A stretch of DNA of 64,000 nt from Cyclobacteriaceae bacterium (GTDB taxonomy: Bacteria; Bacteroidota; Bacteroidia; Cytophagales; Cyclobacteriaceae), in assembly GCA_012033595.1 (NCBI GenBank), contig JAAUQL010000009.1:18704-82703 (forward strand), written 5' to 3'. The notes beneath the pieces are model-generated. The model did no database searches. It saw only the letters and a program-made list of their open reading frames with translations, and was not told the DNA's origin. The position numbers and the translations under genes were made by a program. Numbering within the stretch: the stretch's first letter is position 1; each line of letters opens with the position of its first letter. Of the stretch, positions 28,524-36,721 are shown piece by piece.

Positions 28524-28690
28524 TAAAAAAGCCTTCCCCCGATTTTGAGAAAGGCTAGAGATACATCTATTTTTTTTGATTCTAATACTAAAACATTAGA
28601 GAAATAAACCTTCATAACCTTTCCCGGAAAATGGCATAGGACAACACCAGTACCAGCAGGCACATCGCTTAGATGCTGAGATTTTTTGAT
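28524..28690 (-). promoter_or_regulatory. Candidate attenuator/riboswitch leader of the sulfite-reductase operon
   Basis: On the minus strand a 10-bp stem (AGCCTTTCTC, 28556-28547, with GGGGGAAGGCT, 28540-28530) is followed at once by six T (28530-28525), an intrinsic terminator shape placed just before the gene. Upstream, GGGAAAGGTT (28625-28616) can pair with all ten bases of the terminator's left arm (two G-U pairs), giving a possible antiterminator. A further hairpin CATC-TAAGC-GATG lies at about 28675-28660. I could not match the leader to a named riboswitch class. Confidence 0.5.
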
Positions 28691-28736
28691 TTACGGGATC
28701 AATAATAAGGTTCATTGGATGATTTTTCTACAATCG

Positions 28737-28773
28737 AATTGCAATTTTACAGCAATAAAAATTTAATTGCAAT
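28737..28773. repeat. Paired AATTGCAAT words in the fur/sulfite-reductase spacer
   Basis: AATTGCAAT occurs at 28737-28745 and again at 28765-28773, 28 bases apart (about three helical turns). It could be a two-site operator for the divergent-side sulfur operon or chance in AT-rich DNA. Confidence 0.3.
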
Positions 28774-28883
28774 AATACCTACGATTAATTTGTTTTACGG
28801 TATAATATTTTGGCGAAATTATGAATATTAAATGATTCTTTTGTCGGCTCAATGACTATGTGACATGGGTCACAAACCAAAAA

Positions 28884-29345
28884 TCAATATTGATCACCAC
28901 TTTTCTTGGGTACGTTCAATTTACCATAGAAATATAGCGAATGGCTGGACACGGTAAAGTTGAACGTTTCCTCTACAAGTTTCTGAATCTCCATTACCCT
29001 CGGGTCACAAAACTCAAATATCTGGCCGGTATCGGTACAGATTACATGGTCGTGCTGCCTGAAACCGTGCGACTTTTCGTATAGCGACAGGTTCTTGCCA
29101 AATTGGTGTCTTTTTACCAATTCACATTCCAACAGCAAATCCAGGGTGTTGTAAACGGTGGCACGACTCACACGATAATTTTTGTTTTTCATATTGATGT
29201 AGAGCGATTCTACATCGAAGTGGCCTTGATTGGTATATATTTCCTCAAGAATGGCAAAGCGCTCCGGTGTTTTGCGCAATTCCTTTTCTTCCAAATATTT
29301 TCGGAACAGTTCCTTTATTTCTTCAAACTTGTCTGGGGCAATCAT
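28884..29345 (-). CDS. Fur-family transcriptional regulator
   Basis: A 153-residue protein. The N-terminal winged helix has [14 protein letters not shown] and [22 protein letters not shown] (recognition helix about 55-75). The metal-binding dimer part has [21 protein letters not shown]. The usual structural-zinc CxxC is reduced to C-T-D-T, so only one Cys of that pair is left. Which metal or signal it senses (iron, zinc, peroxide) cannot be told. The gene lies upstream of the sulfite-reductase operon in the same direction, 380 bases away. Confidence 0.9.
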   Translation of the reverse strand: MIAPDKFEEIKELFRKYLEEKELRKTPERFAILEEIYTNQGHFDVESLYINMKNKNYRVSRATVYNTLDLLLECELVKRHQFGKNLSLYEKSHGFRQHDHVICTDTGQIFEFCDPRVMEIQKLVEETFNFTVSSHSLYFYGKLNVPKKSGDQY

Positions 29346-29617
29346 GCTGTCTTTATTAGGCTTTTTAGGCTGTCAAACATCAAAATTAGTTTTTTAATAT
29401 CTGAGCTAATAGCGATTCATGCTAATTGTTGGAATTCACCAATGTATATAATCATTTTATGGTCTTTATGTTTGAGGTTTTAAGTGGTAAACTGCCTGCC
29501 ACTGTTCCCCTGCCGGTTTGAGATCGCGACAGATTTTAGTATCCTTGCTTAGGTACTTTATCATTTAAAAAGATAAAAGCGGGTATATTGCAGGATCAAC
29601 GAACATTATACTTCGCT

Positions 29618-29869
29618 ATGATAAAACGTGCGATATCCGGCATGCTCATTGGTTTGGTCAGATTTTATCAGGGCGCGATTTCGCCCTTGTTTCCCAGCAC
29701 CTGCCGCTATACGCCTACTTGCTCGCAATACATGGTCGAAGCAATTAAAATCCATGGACCGGGCAGGGGCTTTATATTAGGCATCAGGCGATTTGGTCGT
29801 TGCCACCCCTGGGGCGGCAGTGGCTATGATCCGGTACCACACAAAAATCACCATCATGACAAAAAATAA
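29618..29869 (+). CDS. yidD: Membrane protein insertion efficiency factor YidD
   Basis: An 83-residue protein. The family core is [32 protein letters not shown] with its cysteines, then [15 protein letters not shown]. It is a small peripheral inner-membrane protein aiding YidC-dependent insertion. The end is His-rich (HKNHHHDKK). Start ATG 29618 gives the normal N-terminus; an in-frame TTG at 29588 is not needed. It overlaps the next gene by 14 bases. Confidence 0.92.
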   Translation: MIKRAISGMLIGLVRFYQGAISPLFPSTCRYTPTCSQYMVEAIKIHGPGRGFILGIRRFGRCHPWGGSGYDPVPHKNHHHDKK

Positions 29870-30809
29870 GATTCCCGTCACCATTGTCACAGGTTTTCTC
29901 GGAGCCGGAAAAACCACCTTGCTCAATGGCCTGATAGAAGCACATCCTCAAACAAAATTTGCCATTATTGAAAATGAGTTTGGCGATATTCCCATAGACC
30001 AGGAGTTGGTGATCAATGCTAAAGACGGCATATTCGAGATGTCGAATGGTTGTATTTGTTGTTCGCTCAATACCGAGCTGGGAGAATTGCTGCGAAAGTT
30101 ATCTGATGATGCCTATCAATTTGACCACCTCATCATTGAGACTACGGGCATAGCTGAGCCAGATGGCATTGCGGCGGCTTTTGTTGGTGCCAACAAAGCC
30201 ACCCGTTTTTACCTTGATGGAACCATTTGCCTGGCCGATGCCCGGGATATTGTTAAAAACCTGCAAGAGCGCGGCGAAGCAATCAAGCAAGTCTCTTTTG
30301 CTGACCTCATAGTACTGAACAAGACGGATCTGGTAGATATGCCGGAAAGGGAAATGGCCATCGCACACATAAAAAAATTCAACGCAGAAGCGCCTGTTAT
30401 CGAAACACAGTATGGGAAATTGCCGCCGGAAAGCTTGAAACTCCAGGCCTATGATGGCCTTAAGCTGGAAAACACACTGCTCAACCCACAACATCACCAT
30501 CACCACAACGAACTCGTCGCGCACAGTTTCGAATTTGGAGCGCCTCTACTTGCCGACAAGTTCGAGCATTGGATAAATATGTTGCTATTTTTAAGCGGAT
30601 ATCAGATTTATCGGATCAAGGGAATACTTCAGTTGGAAGGAGAAAGCCACAAAGTGGTTTTTCAATCGGTACGTTCCAACAGCAAAATAGATTTGGGGAG
30701 TCAGTGGCAGCCTGGAGAAATCCGCAAAAGCAAAATTGTATTTATTGGCCACAACATCAAAAAGGAGCCATTGGAGAAAGGCCTTAAAGGATGCATGAAG
30801 CGGACTTGA
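29856..30809 (+). CDS. COG0523 (CobW/ZNG1-type) GTP-dependent metal chaperone
   Basis: A 317-residue G3E-family GTPase. The P-loop [11 protein letters not shown] is at about 12-22. [14 protein letters not shown] follows. The metal-binding NGCICC (about 64-69) is the hallmark Cys motif. [11 protein letters not shown] and LNKTDLVD complete the GTPase. A His cluster ([17 protein letters not shown], about 210-226) lies before the C-terminal domain and could bind zinc or cobalt. The start chosen ([13 protein letters not shown]) overlaps yidD by 14 bases, so the pair is probably coupled. The target metalloprotein is unknown. Confidence 0.9.
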   Translation: MTKNKIPVTIVTGFLGAGKTTLLNGLIEAHPQTKFAIIENEFGDIPIDQELVINAKDGIFEMSNGCICCSLNTELGELLRKLSDDAYQFDHLIIETTGIAEPDGIAAAFVGANKATRFYLDGTICLADARDIVKNLQERGEAIKQVSFADLIVLNKTDLVDMPEREMAIAHIKKFNAEAPVIETQYGKLPPESLKLQAYDGLKLENTLLNPQHHHHHNELVAHSFEFGAPLLADKFEHWINMLLFLSGYQIYRIKGILQLEGESHKVVFQSVRSNSKIDLGSQWQPGEIRKSKIVFIGHNIKKEPLEKGLKGCMKRT

Positions 30810-30880
30810 TACAAGATGGCGCAAACGCCGTACCTCCTGCAACACACCGGTCGGGAGCGATGGCGCCTCTATGCGTGGGC

Positions 30881-31072
30881 TTATTCTTCGGTATCGGGAC
30901 TTACCTTTTTATTGATCCAAAACGGAGCGGTGGCAAACCAAATGACCATGGAAAAGGCCATAATATTTTTATTCATCTGCAGGTCTAAATCTCCAAAAAA
31001 TACGAGCAGGGAAGGTACGATGGTACCCGATAAGGCCAGATAAGAAATTATTTTTAATATAGCATGTTTCAT
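30881..31072 (-). CDS. Small two-span membrane protein next to the NCS1 permease
   Basis: A 63-residue protein with two hydrophobic helices (about 5-26, ILKIISYLALSGTIVPSLLVFF, and about 37-53, IMAFSMVIWFATAPFW). Its start overlaps the permease stop by 4 bases (ATGA), so it is very likely translated with the transporter. I recall similar short proteins in Bacteroidota but no assigned function. An opposite-strand open frame at 30816-31043 is weaker and is not called. Confidence 0.65.
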   Translation of the reverse strand: MKHAILKIISYLALSGTIVPSLLVFFGDLDLQMNKNIMAFSMVIWFATAPFWINKKVSPDTEE

Positions 31073-32476
31073 GATAGTACAGTCGGAGGTGAAAGCCTGG
31101 ATTGATATAATTTACTGACCACGATATAAATGGCCGATGCGATAAACCAGCCAGGAAGGCCAAGAAAAAACACCTCTACGCCCAGCAGCAAATTCAGAAG
31201 CAAGCCAATGGCAAGGGTTACGATCCAGGCTATGGCGGCTGCCCAATTTATGTTGCTATGCGTCTTTTCGGAATAGAAATCAGACAATCCCAAGCGCTTC
31301 AATACATAGAAATCTATGAAAATGACCGCACCCATAGGCATAAGGAGAAACCCATACAGGGCCACAAAATCGAGCAGGTTCATGACCAATGCCGGAAAAC
31401 ATGCAGCCATGGTGGTCACCAAACCGGTGATTAGGGTCACCTTCCAGGTTTTCGACCTGGGAGCCAAAGATTGAAACGCCAGACCTGCACGGTAAATGGT
31501 AGGGTTGGCCGTGGTCCATCCGGCTATGATCACACAGACAGCACCGGCGATGCCGGCCGCATTGAAGGCCACCACACCAGGCGCAAATTCGGCGCTGTTG
31601 TTGGATTGCTGAAGGAATAGTGCATATAAAATGCCGGACGAAAGCCAGGCAAAGTAATGTCCTATGTACATGCCAGTGGCAGTGGAAAAACCGTATTGCC
31701 ATTTTTTGCATATCGAAATATCGAGAGATCAGACATTCCGATGTGCATGGCCATATTAACAAACCACCCAAAGAACATGACATGCCAAAAAGTAAACTGA
31801 CTTTGGCCGGGTAAGGGAATGCCACTCCATATCTTCTCATTGGCTACTGTCCAAAAATCCGACAGAGAATTTACCCCAAGTCTGGGCAACACCGCTATGG
31901 CCGCCGCAAAAAAAATGAGAATCATCCAGGGCGCGGCGATATTTGCAAATTTCGATACTTGTTGATAGCCAAACATGGCCACCACTGTGGTGAACGAACC
32001 GATGATAAACACGGTGACAATCCAGCCAAAACTATTGGGCAACATATCGCTGAGTGAGGGCATTTCCAATCCGAAAGGAATGCCAATGGCTGTGGCCGAA
32101 ACGGCGATCATGGAGCCTGCCAGAAAACAGAACATGACGCCATTGACCAGGTTATAGCTTTTCACCAGTATGGGGCCACATATTTTTCAAGCTGATAATA
32201 CAAGGTCATCCGGTTCTTCACGGCTATGGGAGCAGTAAGGAATGCCCAGCTCAATACAGCCAAAAAATTTCCTACCAACAGACCAACAATGAGATCGAAT
32301 GCCGTGACCCCGTGGGCGACAAAAAGTGGCCCGATCACAAATTCGGTGCCTGCCGTGTGCTCACCGGCATACATACCGATAAAGCTTCTGAGGTTTTTGA
32401 GCTTGGATGGGGGAATGGGTTGACGCTCGTATTCATTGACCGAATCGAGCTTGGCAACAAGGCCATTTGTTTTCAT
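31069..32476 (-). CDS. NCS1-family nucleobase:cation symporter (two frameshifts)
   Basis: About 469 residues when repaired, with about 12 membrane spans. Family features include FIGMYAGEHTAGTEFVIGPLFVAHGV at the start of span 1, VSKFANIAAPWMILIFF, and GWTTANPTIYRAGLAFQSL in span 8. These are those of cytosine/purine/allantoin/hydantoin permeases. Two short homopolymers break the frame: a C pair at 32176-32177 (extra base gives KYVGPILVKSYNLV) and a T6 run at 31702-31707 (extra base gives AKKWQYGFSTATGMY). Substrate cannot be told; no catabolic gene lies beside it. Confidence 0.86.
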
Positions 32477-32629
32477 ATTTTGGGGATTTTCTAAAAAATG
32501 TCAGGTTCAGTTTTGTCTTGGTGCAATATAGAAAAAAATGACATTGGCCGGCCTATGCGAATCAATAATCATAAATTCATCGTGATAGCGGATGCTGTGC
32601 ACTTATTTTTTAAATGAATATTTGATAAT

Positions 32630-32656
32630 TTGTGTTAATTGCCAGATGTATATTTG
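32630..32656 (+). promoter_or_regulatory. Promoter of the sialidase-like gene
   Basis: TTG at 32630-32632 and a perfect TATATTTG at 32649-32656; spacer 16 nt is a little short. It lies 70 bases before the ATG. Confidence 0.42.
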
Positions 32657-32725
32657 ATTGCCTGAAAAAGATTGATCGCCTCCATAGGTTTTTATGATGA
32701 TGTTGTACAATAATCTGACGACAAA

Positions 32726-34062
32726 ATGATGCGCACAGCCAAGTTTATATTCATTGCAGGCCTTATGCTTTCCTGCATTCCTGGTTTTGGTCAATACAAG
32801 ATCGTGACAATTGCCAGCGACCGTGCCGATGGTATCGGTCCTTGCCAGCCCAGTATATTTATCAATCCCAAATCGCCCAATATGATGGTGGCAAGTTTTG
32901 TGAGCGAAAAAACCATGCAGACCAGTGGCACCAAAACCCGTCACAACAAAATATACTATTCACAGGACTTTGGCCACACCTGGAATACAAAGAACATAAA
33001 ATCAAGGTACGGTGACTTCGGCGACCCCTGCATCATTGCAGACAATGAGGGTATCTTTTATTATTTTCATCTCTCCGACCCCAAAAAATGGGATGGGAAG
33101 GCCAGATGGTGATGGATCGCATTGTATGCCAGCGATCTGGCAATGGCAAATCATGGAATAGTGGTACCTTTATGGGGACTGAATCCACCCAAAAAAAATG
33201 AAAAAGCCTGGGCGACATTTGATGAAACATCAGGATATATTTATGCCACCTGGACCCATTACGACAACTATGCCTCATCAAATCCGCAAGACAGTGCGCA
33301 TATTATGCTGTCTTTTTCTACTGACCGCGGACTTAACTGGTCTCCGGCCATGCGCATCAACCAGTTCGGCGGTAATTGTCTCGGTGAATCAGGTACGCCT
33401 CTTGGCGCCATACCTGTGGCGGGTCCGGAGCAGGAAGTGTACGTGACCTGGGCCAATAATGGAAAAATTTATTTTGACCGTTCGGCTGATGGCGGAGTCA
33501 CCTGGCAAAAAAGGATGCAATAGTAGCAGAGCAGATCGGTGGCTGGCATTTGAACGTGCCCGGGTTTGGCAAAGCGTCGGGAGCGCCCGTGAGTGCATGC
33601 GATATCAGCTATGGCGATCGGCACGGTACAATATACGTTAGCTGGTCTGACCAGCGCAATGGTGAAAACAATACCGATGTGTGGTTGGCCAAATCTGCGG
33701 ACAAAGGCAATACCTGGTCGGATCCCATCAGGGTGAACGATGATGAAGTGACGATGATGGGCCGGCACCAGTGCTACAATTGGATGTCCGTTGACCCGGT
33801 GAGCGGCAATATCTACCTCGTATTTTATGATCGCAGAGAACATGAAGGCCTGGAGACAGACGTGTATATGGCCATATCTACAGATGGGGGACAGACTTTC
33901 AGCAATGAAAAGATCAGCGATCAGCCTTTTGAGCCCGACAACAATATCTACATGGGCGATTATATCAATATTGCCGCCTATGCCGGCTATGTGCGACCAA
34001 TTTGGACGACCTATGAAAATGGCGTTTTGTCCATTAAAACCGCGCTTATAGATGTACGCTGA
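32726..34062 (+). CDS. Sialidase/BNR-repeat exported protein (three frameshifts)
   Basis: About 445 residues after repair. The signal peptide ends PGFGQ (about 23). At least four Asp-box (S/T-x-D-x-G-x-T-W) turns are present: SQDFGHTWN, STDRGLNWS, SADGGVTWQ, SADKGNTWS, plus STDGGQTFS, giving a six-bladed propeller. The frame shifts at 33083-33088 (A6, one A missing), about 33174-33177 (G4, one G too many) and 33507-33512 (A6, one A missing). Repaired junctions read DPKKMGWEGQM, GTFMGLNPPKK and QKKDAIVAEQI. The Asp-boxes alone do not prove sialidase activity; the Arg triad and Tyr/Glu pair were not checked. Confidence 0.78.
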
Positions 34063-34286
34063 GACCACTGCATAAATTAATACCAACAGCAGCCGGTTTC
34101 ATGGCCGTTTTGGTGCCTTCAAGTTTATCTCAGTAAAGTTGCGTGATGCATGTTGATGAAAACTAACTGCGCTATCATGCTCGGCAGCAATCATTTATTC
34201 ATTTTTTTCATTATCAGCAATGCAATTGTTTTAGTCAGATTTTCGGCTGTAAAAATAATTTGAACCTGCATCGTAGTTTGGCGTTA

Positions 34287-34319
34287 TTTATTATGATATC
34301 AAAATAATATCATAATAAA
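34287..34319. promoter_or_regulatory. 13-bp perfect inverted repeat upstream of the SPFH gene
   Basis: TTTATTATGATAT (34287-34299) and its exact reverse complement (34307-34319) with 7 nt between, ending 10 bases before the ATG at 34330. It has no T run, so an operator is more likely than a terminator. Confidence 0.6.
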
Positions 34320-34329
34320 TTAACTAATC

Positions 34330-35183
34330 ATGAAAAAAGAAGTTTTGTTGAAACCTAAAAGCGGCTATCCCTTTTTGCTGCTCGTGGTGCTTATTTTGGC
34401 AGGAGCCGTCTTTGCTATCATCCAAGCTCAAATACTTGCTGCATTGGCTCTATTCCTGTTTTTTCTTCTGGTACTCAAAGGCTTTTACATTGTGTATCCC
34501 AATCATTCCAAGGCGATGGTGCTTTTTGGCGCTTACAAAGGCACGGTAAAGGAAAACGGTTTTTTTGGATCAATCCATTTTTTGGCTACCGGTCTATTTC
34601 ATTGCGCGCCCGCAATTTCGACAGTGAGCGTGTGAAGGTCAACGACATGGTGGGCAACCCCATTCTGATCAGCGTCATATTGGTTTGGCGTGTGCAAGAG
34701 ACCTACCGGGCTGCATTTGAAGTAGATGATTATGCGCAATTTGTGAAGGTGCAGACCGATGCGGCGGTGAGAAAACTTGCCGGTTCTTATCCTTACGACA
34801 ATTTTGATGAGCATGTCCATGAAATTACTTTGCGCTCCGGCGTAAAGGAAGTAAACGAAGCGCTTGAAAAAGAGCTGGATGAGCGTCTGACCATGGCGGG
34901 TATCCATGTAATGGAAGCGCGGATCGGATACCTGGCCTATGCCCCGGAGATTGCTCAAGCCATGCTGCGCCGCCAACAGGCAACGGCCATCGTTGCGGCA
35001 AGATTCAAAATAGTGGAAGGCGCAGTAGGCATGGTAGAAAGCGCCCTCGAAATGCTATCACAAAAGAGCATCATCAATCTGGACGAAGAGCGAAAAGCTG
35101 CTATGGTTAGCAATCTTATGGTGGTGCTGTGTGGCGACAGAGATGCTCACCCCGTCATCAACACCGGTACCTTACATCAATAA
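34330..35183 (+). CDS. SPFH/band-7 domain membrane protein (one-base frameshift)
   Basis: About 284 residues. Two hydrophobic spans lie in the first 60 residues. Next is the SPFH core with [41 protein letters not shown] and [12 protein letters not shown], then a helical tail [42 protein letters not shown]. The frame breaks in a T7 run (34560-34566); eight T gives [24 protein letters not shown] proteins form ring or raft-like scaffolds in membranes and often hold proteases or other partners. Two small genes follow on the same strand, a cluster I recall in other Bacteroidota. Confidence 0.86.
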
Positions 35184-35189
35184 ATAGTG

Positions 35190-35357
35190 ATGGAAGAATA
35201 TAAACTACTGAAACAAAAGTTCTTTGAAGGAACTGCGAAGTTTGAAAAAAGAATTAATGAAACCTGCCAGCAAGGCTGGAAGCCGGTTTCATTGACATCT
35301 GATCATGGTAGTGCCATGGTGCTGTTGCAAAAAGTGGATAAGTTTCACGAAGAATGA
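35190..35357 (+). CDS. 55-residue DUF4177-like protein after the SPFH gene
   Basis: Translates as MEEYKLLKQKFF...FEKRINETCQQGWKPVSLTSD...AMVLLQKVDKFHEE. The pattern EYK...L.E..N..GWE.V....  ..VLL.K is that of small DUF4177-type proteins. It starts 6 bases after the SPFH stop. Function unknown; the tight spacing suggests it belongs to the SPFH unit. Confidence 0.7.
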   Translation: MEEYKLLKQKFFEGTAKFEKRINETCQQGWKPVSLTSDHGSAMVLLQKVDKFHEE

Positions 35358-35510
35358 TCAACAGACCGATGCTGCTCCAGAAAGCGAGAAAATAAACCCA
35401 TTGCACTAAATGACCCGGCAACTGAGCGGTTCAACATAGTTGGCCTTCAGAGCCGGATGGTGCCTTGGAAGACAATTCAAATTAGAATGAAATAAAATTG
35501 CTATTGATTT

Positions 35511-35678
35511 ATGCCAAAGAAAAAGCCGTTTGTATTGAGAATGGATCCGGAAGTGCTGAAAGCGGTAGAGAAATGGGCTGTGGATGATTTTCGCAGCAGC
35601 AACGGGCAAATCGAGTGGATAATCCATGAAGCACTGCTCAAAGCCGGGCGGCTGCCCCAAACAAATGCCGGGCAATAG
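35511..35678 (+). CDS. 55-residue Arc-type ribbon-helix-helix DNA-binding protein
   Basis: Translates as MPKKKPFVLRMDPEVLKAVEKWA, then DDFRSSNGQIEWIIHEALLKAGRL. The FVLRMDPEVLKAVEKWA strand-helix and the S-x-N-x-x-I-E-x-I-I second helix are the Arc/MetJ fold. Such genes are commonly near SPFH genes. It may bind the 13-bp inverted repeat in front of the SPFH gene; this is inference. Confidence 0.78.
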   Translation: MPKKKPFVLRMDPEVLKAVEKWAVDDFRSSNGQIEWIIHEALLKAGRLPQTNAGQ

Positions 35679-35757
35679 CAAACATTTTTATTTACAATTT
35701 GTCTAGTATTGGAGGATGGAACATCCTCCTTTTCTTTAAAACCATCCGCAGTATTTA

Positions 35758-36528
35758 ATGTCATTGATTAAAAAGCCAAATTTTTCAAAAACAGACAAGG
35801 AAATAGCCGGACTACGAAAATCAGGTAAAATTGTAGCCACTGTGCTGTGGGAAATGATCAACGCGATCAGGCCTGGCATGACTACCCAGCGACTAGATGA
35901 AATAGCCGGATATTATCTTAAAAAAATGGAGGCAAGTTCTGCGCCCCGCCTGGAAGGCTTCCCGGGCAATACCTGCATAAGTGTGAATGAAATCATCGCT
36001 CATGGCATACCGGGTAAGCGGATATTGCGTTGCGGCGACAAAGTAAATATAGATGTCTCTGCTGCGCACAAAGGGTTTTTTGGAGATGTCGGCTACACCA
36101 TAATTCTTGGAGGTCTTACGCACAGCAGCAACCAGTTATTGGAATGCGCAAAGCAATCAACCCTGACCGCCGTTACCATGTCAACAGCCGGAACGCCTGT
36201 AAATCAAATAGCGAGGGCCATAGAAGAGCAGACCAGAACATGCGGGTACACCATCATCAAAAACCTTTGCAGCCATGGTGTAGGCAAGAGCCTCCATGCT
36301 TGTCCACAGAATATTCTAAATTATTACCACCCAGAGGAAACCCTGGCGCTCGAACCTGGCATGGTGATCGCCTGGGAACCCTACATTTCTACCGGCGCCA
36401 CACGAGCACAGGAATCGTGCAACGAATGGAACCTGACCACGCATAACCACAGCGATGTGGCGCAATTTGAGCACACCGTATTGGTGACCGATGGCAAGCC
36501 CGAGATATTGACCGTCATCGATTTTTAA
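35758..36528 (+). CDS. map: Type I methionine aminopeptidase
   Basis: A 256-residue cytosolic enzyme removing the N-terminal Met from new proteins. The substrate His82 is in EIIAHGIPG. Metal ligands are D99 (VNIDVSA), D110 (FFGDVGYT), H173 (CSHGVGKSLH), E207 (AWEPY) and E238 (QFEHTV). H180 is also conserved. All five metal ligands are present, so it should be active. It has no zinc-finger N-terminal extension. Bacteroidota often encode more than one map, and the usual ribosomal-operon copy is not here. Confidence 0.93.
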   Translation: MSLIKKPNFSKTDKEIAGLRKSGKIVATVLWEMINAIRPGMTTQRLDEIAGYYLKKMEASSAPRLEGFPGNTCISVNEIIAHGIPGKRILRCGDKVNIDVSAAHKGFFGDVGYTIILGGLTHSSNQLLECAKQSTLTAVTMSTAGTPVNQIARAIEEQTRTCGYTIIKNLCSHGVGKSLHACPQNILNYYHPEETLALEPGMVIAWEPYISTGATRAQESCNEWNLTTHNHSDVAQFEHTVLVTDGKPEILTVIDF

Positions 36529-36541
36529 CCTGTCCTTTTCA

Positions 36542-36568
36542 GGAATAAAAAAGCGTTATTCCCTTTTT
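36542..36568 (+). terminator. Terminator after methionine aminopeptidase
   Basis: Stem GGAATAA / TTATTCC (36542-36548 and 36556-36562) then CTTTTTAT. Fourteen bases after the stop. Confidence 0.7.
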
Positions 36569-36639
36569 ATCAGCATACAATATACGGACTGCATTCATCA
36601 TACAGCGCAAGGTTACGCAATGTTGCGATATGGAAAATA

Positions 36640-36692
36640 ATAAATTAGACAAGGCTAAATATGTATTTATACCAATCTAATTTATATATTTG
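36640..36692 (+). promoter_or_regulatory. Promoter/operator of the TonB receptor with DtxR-like box
   Basis: TTAG-ACAAGG-CTAA (36645-36658) resembles the IdeR/DtxR-class box TTAGGTTAGGCTAA. A second, perfect 10-bp inverted repeat spans ATAAATTAGA (36640-36649) and TCTAATTTAT (36676-36685). The -7 box TATATTTG is at 36685-36692, partly inside the right arm, so a bound repressor would block it. No clear -33 TTG. Confidence 0.5.
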
Positions 36693-36721
36693 TGTTGTAT
36701 AAAAAAACAAGTAACATTCCC

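Noticed and set aside
28524..28690. SAM-I, TPP, FMN or cobalamin riboswitch in the sulfur-operon leader
   Set aside because: The conserved core words of these classes are absent from the leader on the coding strand; only the terminator/antiterminator layout is seen.
30816..31043. Forward open frame of 75 codons over the small membrane protein gene
   Set aside because: The reverse-strand frame has two clean membrane helices and an ATGA overlap with the permease; the forward frame has neither.
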